The notes under the pieces were generated by a model that saw nothing but the letters and a program-made list of their open reading frames with translations, ran no database searches and was not told where the DNA came from. Source: Acanthaster planci (taxonomy: Eukaryota; Echinodermata; Asteroidea; Valvatida; Acanthasteridae). From it: a stretch of DNA of 64,000 nucleotides. Of this stretch, positions 1-36,711 are shown piece after piece. The stretch lies in contig NW_019091468.1 in NCBI RefSeq assembly GCF_001949145.1, forward strand, positions 442,227-506,226, read 5' to 3'. The translations under genes and the position numbers were made by a program. How positions within the stretch are numbered: the first letter of the stretch is position 1; every line of letters starts with the position of its first letter.

Positions 1-755
1 AGGTTCGTATTGTTGTACACATGAATTCCGTGTACATACTGTTGACCTACGAACCAAATGGGTCCACGTAATGCAGGGCTTGTGAACCTTGTGTGGATTA
101 CCCCAGTGAGTAAGGTCAAAGGTGAGGGCCGTCAGCAGCAAAATGGAAGAGGGAACAGTCAGTGGAACTGTCAACTAAGATCCAGTTTGAACTGTGTCCT
201 TTTTTTTCCGTGTTTGAAAAGATTTGCAGTGTGTTTTGTACTGTATGAACGTACCGTGTACATGAAAACGAAGGAATGTCCACGCTCAGATTACAGGCTG
301 TCGTTCTCCCAGGTGCATGTCTAGTCATCCTTTGAGTAAATGCTTGCCAAGGAATCCAATGCCGTCGCTGTCACCGACAAAATGCCACATTATCCAAACA
401 ATGAATGTTTGTTAGTGAAATGTAAAATGTACATGTACCGTGGGACATTTAGAATAGTTCATCATGGTGACAAATCGAATGTTTCGCAATCCGACATGTT
501 TGAGTGACTCAATGTTGCAGTTTCATTATTCGGAAAAAAATCACGATATCTGAAAACTGATTCTTCAAACTCTTGTGCAGGCAGTAAGGCAAACGCTTGG
601 GAATTGTTTCTGGTCATATTGTACATGTGTACGCCACTGTACAATGGACGCACATGCACATGTAATTTGATACTCCGTTGTTGCTTGTGCAGTATGGAAA
701 AATGTTATGGATATTACATCTGTACATGTAACATGTATGCAGTTGTGATATTTAT

Positions 756-1003
756 GGGTAATTCCAGAAATTAGGGGTCCAAAAGTGGGATGTTTTTGTG
801 TCCCTGCTCCATCTGACCATTGTTATTTGGAAATATCGCCGGAATCGATTTCAAACTATTACTACCGGTATTTATTTGGCAGGTCATTAGCATTAATTCA
901 TCACTCTTTGAAATTAGAAGATTTGTTCTGAACTTACAAAATCTTATTTCAGATCTGACAGGGACGCGAAAAAAAAGTTGACCCCTAATTTCTGGAATAA
1001 CCC
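756..1003 (+). mobile_element. MITE family A, copy 1 (24-bp TIRs)
   Basis: It starts GGGTAATTCCAGAAATTAGG and ends with the reverse complement (CCTAATTTCTGGAATAACCC). The ~200-bp interior has no coding potential. A second copy lies reversed at 6166-6412. No target duplication is clear. Confidence 0.85.
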
Positions 1004-1019
1004 CTATAGCATTGAGAGG

Positions 1020-1139
1020 TACATGTGTCTTTACTGTACAAACATGTACTGTACATGTACATGTGTCTTTACTGTACATACATGTACTGTACATGTACAT
1101 GTGTCTTTACTGTACATACATGTACTGTACATGTACATG
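1020..1139. repeat. 38-bp minisatellite, three copies
   Basis: The phrase TGTGTCTTTACTGTACA recurs at 1024, 1062 and 1100, a 38-bp period, separated by CATGTACTGTACATGTACA. It abuts MITE copy 1. Confidence 0.95.
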
Positions 1140-3040
1140 TACTTGGAATGTCTGTTACATGTATTTGTTCTTTATTGACTTCCCGTCATTTCCGAGTTTT
1201 GCTGTCATTGTGCACTGGAGGAAGATGTGGTCAAAATGGATGAGGTAATTTGACATTGTGTGCATTGTAACTTCTTCTTTTGGACACACAGTGGTTTTTT
1301 TTTGGGGGGGGAACAGACTTGGCACCAACCCCTTTTCTTCTGTTCTTGGTTATTTTTGGACGATTGTGCCTGGAGCAAATCCGGATTTCAGGAAAGATTG
1401 GTGAGGGGCAGTCGTGTCTACCAGCAGGGACAGTCCCAAATGTTATCTATTGTAGAACATATGAGTTCAACATTTTGATACCAACAAGTAATGTGCGTCT
1501 GTTTCTGTCTAAAGCTTCCTGAATCAGCTGAACTTGTCCAGTAAGCTGATGATTGCACATGTGTAATTTCCACAAATTATTCACGTCCCATATAAAGTAA
1601 CAGTGTGGTGGCCAGGCAGGATGGGACTGATAAAGAGAAGATATTGTCATTAAGCAAATTTTTATACCGAGCAACAATCAGCTGGGAACCAATGCCAACA
1701 AATATCAATTGCTGGACACTGTGGCTGGTAACCCAATTTTGCTAAGCAAATATTTTCTTTGCTTAGCAAGTTCCTGTGCGTAGGCTGTGTCCGAATGGCT
1801 TGGCTATGGCTTGAAATTATGCAGGAGTCTATGGTTGTGGCTACCGCCATTCCCTATCGAGTTATGTAAAGTCAAGCTACAGCCAAGGAATAAGGACACT
1901 GCCTAAGCATCTTTGTGTTCCAGGTTCTTGAAATTAAACAAATTTAGGGTACCACTGTACACTGTCCAGTCCTTGCACATGACCGCGGGGTAGGAACTTT
2001 GTTCTTGAAGGGCAAAGCAATATCCCCTTTGCAGAGGGCACTTGCTTTATTAGAAAATCAACTTGCCTACATGAGAACATTTCAGTGGGTCTCGAGGCAA
2101 AGACGAGGGACATCAAGGTACCGGTATTCTGTGAAGTTCCTGCCCTGCATGCACGTACCTGTACGTTGTACATGTGCAGTGTAACACGGGTTGTGGTTGT
2201 CTGTGCCCACAAATGTACGCTGTACTTCGTTCTGGCAGTTTCTCTAAATAGAAGGGTGTCATTCCCTGTCACCAGTTCCTAAGAAGAGGGGAGGGAGAGT
2301 ACATTTGTTTCGCCGTGACGACCGCACGTACGTGGGCCAGGATGCCAAGAATTTCCTGACTGCGTATGAGTCAACGTGCCCCTCAAGACCGCAGAGTCAG
2401 ACTCCGAGCATCTGAAAATTATGCACGTGTGCCTTGTGTCTTTGTCCCCCCCGGGGACCCGTGGAGAGGGAACCCTGAAAACGGAATTTTTTGGGGGGGT
2501 CTTTCAAGAGGCACACGTAGTGTAATTGTGGCAATAAAAACAAGGTCATTCTTACAGAAACAAGACTTTACAAGTCACACGCCAGTACAAGTGCACCATA
2601 CGTATGTATGTGGATGTACATGTATGTACGTACTGTACACGCTGAACACTTAAAAAAAAAAAAGGAAAAAAACTCTTCCGCTGTACATACATGTATACAG
2701 AACAACTTCAGGCTGTTTTCTCTCACAACTTTTTTTCCCCTTGAGGAAAGGCCTCGGCCGTGGAAACACCAGTACCAGTCAGTGCGGTGCTTGTGATACA
2801 TTGTATATGTCGGGCCCTCAACCTTTCCTTCTCTACTCTGAAACCTATTCGTTTTTCAGCACTGTAGAATGCGCATGGCACTTCCTATTCCACACTCACG
2901 TTCAGCGGTTAATGCAGACAGTGGGCTCGACACTTGACACGATGCCAATACAAAAGTGCAGTGGCTTAGAGGGGGTGGGGCGCTGAGACACCGTACTCGA
3001 AGCAGAAGTCAGTGTCCCTCTTCAGTTGAAAGCTTGAGAT

Positions 3041-3163
3041 GTACAGTACCCAGTACACAGTCTACAGTACCCGGTACACAGCCTACAGTACCCGGTACAC
3101 AGCCTACAGTACCCGGTACACAGCCTACAGTACCCGGTACACAGCCTACAGTACCCGGTACAC
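3041..3163. repeat. 21-bp minisatellite, about six copies
   Basis: Unit ACAGTACCCGGTACACAGCCT. The first copy differs slightly and the rest are nearly identical, which implies recent expansion. Confidence 0.95.
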
Positions 3164-3491
3164 CCACCTATTCTTGGGCTTCCAGTCACCCCCTAAAAAT
3201 GTATGCGCCACTGGCTGCCCCCAGTGTTATAAAAGTGATAAACCTTTCAAAACAGTACTTGTTTAAGTTGAGCCAACTGTGACAACTGAATTGAATACAT
3301 TGAAAAGTGAAAATGACCCCACGAATAAATATGGTACATAGGATAGAAAAACATGAACTACATATGTATTGGATAATGTACATATGTACTGGTACATTCC
3401 AGGAAATAGACACATGGACATCAAGCTTTTCATTCTTTGAAGGTCCATTCAGTTGAAACAGGAAATGCTGGTTTTTTTTTCATTCTTAAAG

Positions 3492-28757
<25,266 letters not shown>

Positions 28758-30764
28758 ACCATGGCAACCGTTTTTTTTTTTTATTTTGAATTTTTTTAAC
28801 TCACAGTTTTTCTGTTGCATTGATTGTCATTTCTATAAAGTTTCAAAAGATACAAATGCTTCCGTCTTGTCATGGCATCACCAGCTCAAAAATCACAATC
28901 TGGCCAAAATGAATTTTCCCCCCAAAACAGCTAACATCCTCAATGTTTGCTTTCACCGTGACAAATATATACCATTTGTGAATTGTGCACTTCCGTATAT
29001 TTTTGCCAAATGCCTAAAAGCAGCACATGTTCTTGTTATTTGTACCAAAGGCATGGTTTCATGTTCCTTCAGTTAAAGGATGAATTTATCATTAAGTATG
29101 GGCCATGTCTTGTTAAGCACAGCCTCTCTCACAGATCGGTAAAATGTGGCCAAAATTTTAGAGCTTGGGTCAACTTTACAATTTATTTACGTTCTTGTGG
29201 GATCGGATATGTGCACATGAAAGCGTATACTCTCAAACTTCAAAATGTTGAATTACTGTCTTTTCTTTTATAGAACTATCAATGCAGTGTTGTCCGTGCG
29301 CAACATTGATGATTTGTACAGGACATTATAGACGATATAGTATATTAATCATATATGTTCGGGTACAGTTTCATATTTGTTGAGTAGTGTCAAATGATAT
29401 TCTTTGATAACTTCTTATTCAGGGGGAATCTTGTGTGTATTTTTAGCAGTTTTATCAGCAGATCTTATGTAAACGGCCAGTGAGGTACATGTATGCATTA
29501 GGACTAGCCTTACTGCCCTGTGACAAAATAGATGAAAAAAAAAGCACTTAGAGAATCAATCGAAGATCCCAGCCACTCAGTTTGAAGCAATTTTCTGCGT
29601 TGATACCTTTGAGGCAAGGTCTTGTTTGAACCTCAAGTATTCAATTCTATGTTTGTGCATATTTCTTCCATCGACATTGTGTGTCTCTGTTTTCATTTCT
29701 CCTCATAAGCTTGGTTTATACTCACAGAGGGGAAAAAAGTCCCAGGAACATTTCAGGAAATCGGGGGGGGGTGTTCACACCTTTTGTAGTATCCCTGTAG
29801 CACCCATGCGAGGAGCTTACAGATTTGCAAAAGGACCTGAATGCATCCCTGCCAGCTCACGTCCCCCTCCCTTCCCCCCGACATCTTTCCTCGACCTCCC
29901 CCCCCCCCGACACTTTTACTTGGTTCTGTTGCATTCAGTAGGATTCTTTTCAGCTTTGTTGCCTTGTGTTGCATTCAGCATTCAGCAGGGTACCCAGAGA
30001 GAAGTTCATGGGACGGGGGTTAAAAGAAGCAAATTTTGCTTTGCTGGATTAGTCTACAAAGGAACGCAGAATTTACCCCAATTGTGCTGGTATTTTGGGA
30101 AACATTGTGTTTTACCTCCACACATCTAACCCAAGTCGACAGTCAGTGTTTTTTTTAGTTTGCAATATGAGGAACTGAGAGGATCTGCCTTTCTGTGGTG
30201 GCAGTAGACCTTCATCACGATGCTGCCATGTTTGTCTTGTTTCCCGTAGCCTATTTGGCATTAGTAATACAAACACCTTATAGTGGTAAGGGAGCAGACT
30301 ATTTTTCCTTCCAGCCTCAGTTTGGTTACATTGCTTTGAGTGGTAGGAGAGCAAGATGGCTGCCCTGTGATGGAGATCAATAGCTTTCTGTATTCCCTCA
30401 CACGTTTAATTTCCATATTTTGAGGAGTGCTCTAAATCCCACGGAGCAATGGGTTTCGTAAAATTGCACGTCATCTGATGAATTTTTCAAATTTTACCTT
30501 TGAACGTATTATGATAAATGAATGATATTTTTAAATCAAGTAATTTTTTTATTTAAAAGAAAAAAAAGGTTAAAAAGTAGTGGATTGTAGCATTTTGAAG
30601 TATCAATTCACATTAAGTGTACAGTGTAAATATAAACTCCAAAAATTCTGCTTAACCTAGATGGAAGGTTCAATTGTTGAATTGTCTTTTTAATTTCCCC
30701 CAAACAATTTGGTTTTGTGAACTTGAAGGAATGTACGTGTAATATTTTAATGTTGGGTATTGTT

Positions 30765-30770
30765 AATAAA
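30765..30770 (+). promoter_or_regulatory. Candidate poly(A) signal of SNX9-like gene
   Basis: AATAAA about 2 kb after the stop codon, in an AT-rich stretch. It is one of several possible signals between 28758 and 32600. Chosen only by position and context. Confidence 0.3.
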
Positions 30771-31069
30771 CCATTTCCACTTTAATTGTAATTTTTTTTA
30801 GGGGCAGAGCTTGAGCTATAAGAGGGGTAGAATAGGGCATTTTGGGAGCCAAAACTTAGTACACATGAGACATTCAGAAATTTAGATCAGCTGACTTACC
30901 AGGAATATTTATGGTGCATGGTTAAATTTTGTCACAATCCCTGTACTGTATGTGGGTTGAAGGTACAGTCCATCGGACGTTTTGCACTGTACAAAGATTG
31001 ATATATGATCTCACTTGCTAGTTTGCGTAGGTTTGTTACATTTTTAAAACTTACATTAGAATCTCATTG

Positions 31070-31458
31070 GACTGTAGTCAAGCCAAGCACAAGTCACCCA
31101 CTAAGTCATCCACAAGTCGCCCACAAGCCAAGCACCAGTCCCCCACAAGTCATTCACAAGTCTCCCTCAAGCCAAGCACAAGTCACCCACAGGTCATTCA
31201 CAAGTCTTCCACAAGCCAAGCACAAGTCACCCACAAGTCACCCACAAGTCGCCCACAAGCCTCCCACAAGTCATTCACAAGTCGCCCACAAGTCGCCCAC
31301 AAGTCATTCACAAGTCATCCACAAATCGCCCACAAGCCAAGCACAAGTCATTCACAAGTCGCCCACAAGCCAAGCACAAGTCATTCACAAGTCGCCCACA
31401 AGTCACCCACAAGTCGCCCACAAGTCGCCCACAACTCATCCAGTCTTATTAAGCCAAG
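31070..31458. repeat. 11-bp minisatellite (CACAAGTCGCC)
   Basis: About 33 units of CACAAGTCNCC, with CAAGCCAAG variants at intervals. Because 33 is a multiple of three, two frames stay open and look like His/Pro/Ser-rich proteins; I judge these artefacts. It begins just after GGACTGTAGTCAAG, similar to the TIR motif elsewhere. Confidence 0.92.
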
Positions 31459-33231
31459 TCGCAAGCCGTTGCAGTGAACCGTGACCAACGTTTTTACCTT
31501 GTTTCAATTCATCCATGGATGGATTCACAAACAAACTGGGGGGAGGGCAAACTTTCTTTTTTGGGAGCCCAAAAATTGGATATTTCCGTCTCTTGTTGCT
31601 CTGAGGGATACTTGTAGGTCTTTGTGCATGCTTTTGAAAGGAAGGAAAATGATAACAAAATAGACCAAAGCAATATCTCATTCAGTATTATTTATAAAAT
31701 GGGATTTTGGGGGGAGATCGCCCCTGTTATCTCCCCCCCGATCTGCCCTTGCATGCACCCAGCTTGTAGCGACTGAACGTGTGACAATTTGTGAACAGAC
31801 TTGTGAATTGGTCTTTGACTATACAGACCTGGAATGTAATCGAAATGGCTTCCATCAGGGAGATGTGTCGTTAGGTTTTATTGTACCTTTGAGAGCAGTG
31901 TCGTGTAAGCAGCCTCAAGTGGTCAAAACAAATGGTGCACACAGCGAAAACTGCATGCACCCCGTGAAATAAAATTGTGTAGCATCATAAAAAAGATGAC
32001 GTCAAGGCTCCCCTCCACTTTTCACCAACCAGCCCTGAGTGCCCTTTAACCTTTTTTGTTTTACTTCTGAATGAAGATAATAATGCAACCTTGTCCCCAT
32101 GATGTTGAGCAGTGCGCCCCCTGGCTACCTGCTCTGCAAGCCAAGCTGGAAATACGGATAAAGCGCCTGCCCGGGAAAAGGTTGATGATAATGTGCTGCT
32201 TGTGTAGTGCATACTTCACCGGTAACCAACCACAACCGGTGCACACTTCACATTTTGGTCAGTAGCTCCTTGTGGCTAAGAGACACTTGCCTCACATCAA
32301 AACAGGAAAATTTCCCAGTGGTCAATTTAAGGCAGAGCAAATAAAACAGGAACTTTGATGTTGAATCTAATATACCAACTTTGTTATAATATTCTGCATT
32401 GTTGAATGTTTTTTTCCATTAAGTAAACAAATAGGCATTACCACCCCATATAGACATTGGCTTTGTAGCATTTGGATGTAATTGGTGCTGTATGTAAATC
32501 ATTTAAATAAATTAATTATGCGTAATGAGTTGCATTTGCATGTTGCTTCATTACTCCAGTTAGTACTACCTGTTGGCAAGAAAGGAAATAAATCTTGTTT
32601 CTTGTGCATGTAAACAGCTTCTCTGTTCAGAGTTGATATTTATTAGTTTGAATGGAGTTGATGACGTTCCATTTTGTCCCTCTTTTTAACGTGTATTTTT
32701 GGAATTCAGTAATATTTACTAGCTTTTTAATTTTATGTTGGTATATAAAAAGAAGAGCCGAATCAAAATTATTGGTGTATAAATGACCAGTGGCTATTAC
32801 ATAGCAGCAGTATACAGTACACTCGTTTCCCCAAACAGTGAATGGAGATTTTATCCACCGAAAAGAACATGTTTATGATTATAATTTAATCAGAAGTTGG
32901 CATAATTGTATGCCCATAGTGGCTGCAGATCACTAGCATTTTCAACTTTTTGTTGGACACAACAGGCAAATTTGAAGGTTCTTAAACATCTGATCACAGG
33001 ATCGATTGTTTCTCTAGGTTCAACTGACCATTAACATGGGTTTTTTTTCTTACCATAGATCGTAAAGTTCATTGTCAGGGAAGGAAAAAATCTGTCACCT
33101 TGACCGTCCCCCTCCAGAAAATGAGGGTCCCCAAATGAACTGTACCCTAGTTGCCCCTCTGTTGGAGCAATACCACATCTGGCCATACACAGCTGGACTA
33201 AACGCGCCATCATATAACGAGAACAAGTGAC

Positions 33232-33403
33232 TGGGGACCAATTCCACTGAGCTGAAAGTTGCTAAACAGAGAGGACTATTGCTCAGCAAAAAAACAGGAT
33301 ACCGGCCAAATTGTACCTGTTTGTGCATGAGTTGTGGCAGGTTATGAGACGAATACTTTTTGCTAAGCAAGTTTGCTCAGCAGCTCTGAGACATTATTGC
33401 CCT
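33232..33403. mobile_element. Diverged MITE related to family B
   Basis: It has CTGGGGACCAATTCCACTGA at the left and TGCTAAGCAAGTTTGCTCAG with CAGCTCTGAG at the right: the same design with shorter arms. A further relic lies near 61740-61925. Confidence 0.55.
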
Positions 33404-33811
33404 GTTGAGCTTAGACGCGTTGTTAATTATGATACCTGTACCTGCATTGGATGGACAGGGGACATTCTCCGACAAAGCATCCACACTTACATGTACATAC
33501 AGGCTTAAGCTCCACCTGAATATTCATGTTATTCTAATTACTTATTCATAGCAATATTGAATATGTATCTAGTGTTTCTCTTAATATCCTTTTACACTTA
33601 ATATTGCCTGCCAAGATGCAAAATTCAACTTGACAACAATCCCACTGTTAACAAGTTTCTTATACAAATGAAGAGGTTTTTAGAATATTGGGGAGTAATT
33701 TTAGAGCATTTAGTTTGGTTAAATTTGCATTGTAGCTGTAAAAAGTACATGTAAATGCTTCAAAGTGCCATTTAATTTCAGTTTGAAATAAACAGGCCAG
33801 TTGTAATCCCA

Positions 33812-34052
33812 GGCCATTTTCCAATACTCAACTTCGGCTCTGTCTCAGGCTTCAACTGTTTTTTTACTAGCTGATGTTGAAGCTGTAAGTGCAGTAATTA
33901 GTTTAATAGTGCCACAAAACATCAAATAAGATGCAAGAGAGCCAGAAATTACAGTAATCCAATTTAATTTAAATGCTTCAGGCCCACTTACGGGGATTGG
34001 TTTGGGGAACAAAGCCTGAGACGGAGCCCAAGTTGAGTATTGGAAAAGGGCC
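33812..34052 (+). mobile_element. MITE family D copy 1 (~40-bp TIRs)
   Basis: Left arm GGCCATTTTCCAATACTCAA with CTTCGGCTCTGTCTCAGGC; right arm is its inverse (GCCTGAGACGGAGCCCAAGT, TGAGTATTGGAAAAGGGCC). A reversed copy lies at 38521-38716. Confidence 0.88.
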
Positions 34053-34897
34053 CTGGCTAGTTTCCAGGAAGGAAGTGATCTTTTTGGCCCCGGTCTTAAA
34101 ATGGTTTCAGATTATGTTTTTAATGGGACTTCGTATTACTAATTTCCTGGATGATTTTACCTAGGAAATGGCATCTGTTGGTTGCCATGATGTCCTTATA
34201 CAAAATAAGGGCATGTTCGCACACCAGGGGATGTCCTCATACAAGGGTTTGAGGCATAGAGAAAGTTTTGTCATTTGGGATCTTTAGTTTGTGGCCAAAA
34301 TGGCGCATCATCAATTTGTTGCCATTGGAAACGTACTTGCAATACATTTTGCTCACGTTAGGATGGTTTGTTGTGCTTTGCTACTTTTTTTCTGCCTTGC
34401 TACTTTTTTATGATTTTTATGATGGCATGAATTCTTATTTCAGATTCCTTACAAGTAATCTGCAGCATTGAGAAAGGTCAAGAAATTTACACAATTTTGA
34501 TGTCCTTTCTTGGCCAACCTAAGCTTAGCACTTTCCTCCTAACAAGTTGCTGGATAAAGTTCATGTTTTTTGCAGTTTGGCATTTGTGGAGCAAGGGTTT
34601 CTGGAGTTTAAAATTTCAGCATTGCTGTACTGAGTTTAAAATTTTATAAAACATGACCTAGGCATGCATGTTGGAATGTACCCTCCGCTTTGGTGAAAAC
34701 TCTGCTTCCAATTAGTATGCTGAACCCAGAGTGGGTTGAGTCTGATATATCTTTTGAATTGAAGATAAGAAGTGTACAAGTGGTTTTAATAATTTAAGTA
34801 CAATTTGAATAACCCGTAATAAGCGTACCTCAAAGCACATTTTTTTTTGCCTTGAAATTTACGCAAGGGGTTCATTATTGTATCAAGTTTTGCAGTC

Positions 34898-35038
34898 AAT
34901 ACGGGCGATTTACAAAAGTGCGCCACCAAGAGTTTGCAATGCGTTGGCCAATCACGATGCGCAAAATCTGTCGACCCAATGAGCCTTCGGAAAGGATTGA
35001 CAAACTCTTGGGGGCGCACTTTGTGAATTGCGAGTATT
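34898..35038. mobile_element. Short palindromic MITE (GGGCGATTTACAAAAGTGCGCC arms)
   Basis: Left AATACGGGCGATTTACAAAA then GTGCGCCACCAAGAGTTTG. The right is its inverse (CAAACTCTTGGGGGCGCACT, TTGTGAATTGCGAGTATT). The arms are about 45 bp. A fragment of the left end recurs at 27593-27630. Confidence 0.85.
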
Positions 35039-36543
35039 ACAGATGTGATGACAAAAAATTTTGCAGTTAATGATAGCATGACAAAATAAAACTTGAAACA
35101 CACCAAGATCCTGGCATTCAACATTGATTTTTTCTGCCATTACCAGCTTCACATTTTAATGCCTTTGCATCTAACAAAAATGAATAAAATATACATTAAT
35201 GTACACTATATTTCTACACATGATAGCATTAACCAAATGAGGAAAAGTATGGATTTTTTTTCCACCACTAAGGTTCATGTTAACCATGTTCATTTACATT
35301 TAATACGTGTAAATACAAATCCATCTCAGCCATGTCTGAGTACATGTGAAACAAGATCAGCAATTGTTGAATTTTTTTTTTTACAATCGAGCTCCAACTA
35401 GCCACTGAAGAGCAGACTGAATGCCACTTGTGTAATCCTTTTCCAGACGGCAGCAACTTTGCCACGGCGTGTTTTGATCACCAACACTGGCAAGAATGCA
35501 ATCACCACCACCCGACTAAACATGTTTGCATTTCTTTCCTGATAACTGGTAGACCTTTTTCTTGGGCAATAGACAGCCACAAGTGCCTAATTTCTCTCAT
35601 GTCAAAGCCAGAAACGGTAGCCCATAAATGTGAAAGCGAAATGTTAAGCCGCGTAAAGACAATATTCACTCTTTATAATTTGTACAAATGTACCTGATGG
35701 ATTTACACAAGTGCACCTCAAAGCCTTATGAGTATTAAACATCACTAATACCATAAATTAGTAAAGCCTTTTCAATATCTCAGTTTCTGTGCAGTGTAAA
35801 CTCCAATTCTTGATTGGCACTTGGATAAGAGCTCACTAGTCTCGGTTCAGTACGTTGCAATTGCATTTCTGAAAGCAAAGAATCCCACCATTGGAAAAGG
35901 GCAATAGAGCAAACCTCCCCGGTCTCCTTGTGACCAGAATCTGAAACATTGCCTTGTACCAAGACCCAAATAAATCCCACAAACATTTTTCACATGGTCC
36001 ATCCCTTGATCTATGTGTAATTATTTTTAACTTTGAGAATGAGTATTTAACACCAAAGTTGAGGTATCACCAACACTTGCCACATCCCCAAACTGGGATC
36101 ATCATTTGAATTTCTTCGGAGTGAAGTCCCCAAAAAATATTCATTGGACACTGCTTTGAACTATTGATTTAACTGCAGAAAATAGACTCTGAATGAATCT
36201 GAGTCGCTTCGGCAAAAATGTTTAAATTTGAAGAAAAAATAATAAAACTGAACAAAACAATTACAAAGCCAACAAACAATAGTTCAAAAGTTAAGACTTT
36301 TTTTTATCACATTTCACTTTTTTTTCCTACTATCAAGGAAACAGAACAAGAACAGAAACTGTCTGCAAGGTACTAGACACACGAAGGGTGTAAATTATTT
36401 GCCAATGAATTATTCAGCAGCAAGGACCCATTCATCTCTTTGAAAAACAAATGGGAGAGCTGATGAATTATTCAGTGTCTCAATGAACCAATCTGAAAGT
36501 TTTAAATTAGTGTATGAATAATTCATAGCCATTTTCAGACAAA

Positions 36544-36711
36544 TTATCTGGTGACCCTGGTCATGAGAAAGTAGGCAAGGATGAATATTCCGACAATGAT
36601 GGCGATCAGGTAACACATCAGACGTCGGTTGTTCCTGCCGGCGCCAAGCATGGTGTCAAAACGCTTGATTGTCCCTCCGAGGAGACCCGCTGAGCTGTCA
36701 AAGTCTCCATC
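36544..36711 (-). CDS. BET1L: BET1L exon 4: end of SNARE motif and membrane anchor
   Basis: 168 nt with TAA at 36546-36544. It encodes DGDFDSSAGLLGGTIKRFDT, a basic juxtamembrane stretch and one tail-anchor helix. Confidence 0.96.
   Translation of the reverse strand, partial: DGDFDSSAGLLGGTIKRFDTMLGAGRNNRRLMCYLIAIIVGIFILAYFLMTRVTR

Larger units (their letters stand above)
1..3491. other. Upstream intron or flank of SNX9-like gene
   Basis: No exon could be supported here. It holds a TIR element (756-1003), two minisatellites (1020-1139, 3041-3163) and many GTACATG words. SH3-type sequence was looked for and not seen. Confidence 0.5.
28758..36543. other. 3' UTR and tail-to-tail intergenic region
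   Basis: Between the stops of the SNX9-like and BET1L genes. The first part is presumably 3' UTR. It holds the 31-kb minisatellite, MITEs at 33232, 33812 and 34898, and otherwise AT-rich DNA. I see no further gene. Confidence 0.6.

Noticed and set aside
31005-31484. Two overlapping His/Pro/Ser-rich open frames
   Set aside because: Both follow from an 11-bp repeat whose triple is in frame. Codon pattern and context do not suggest a gene.
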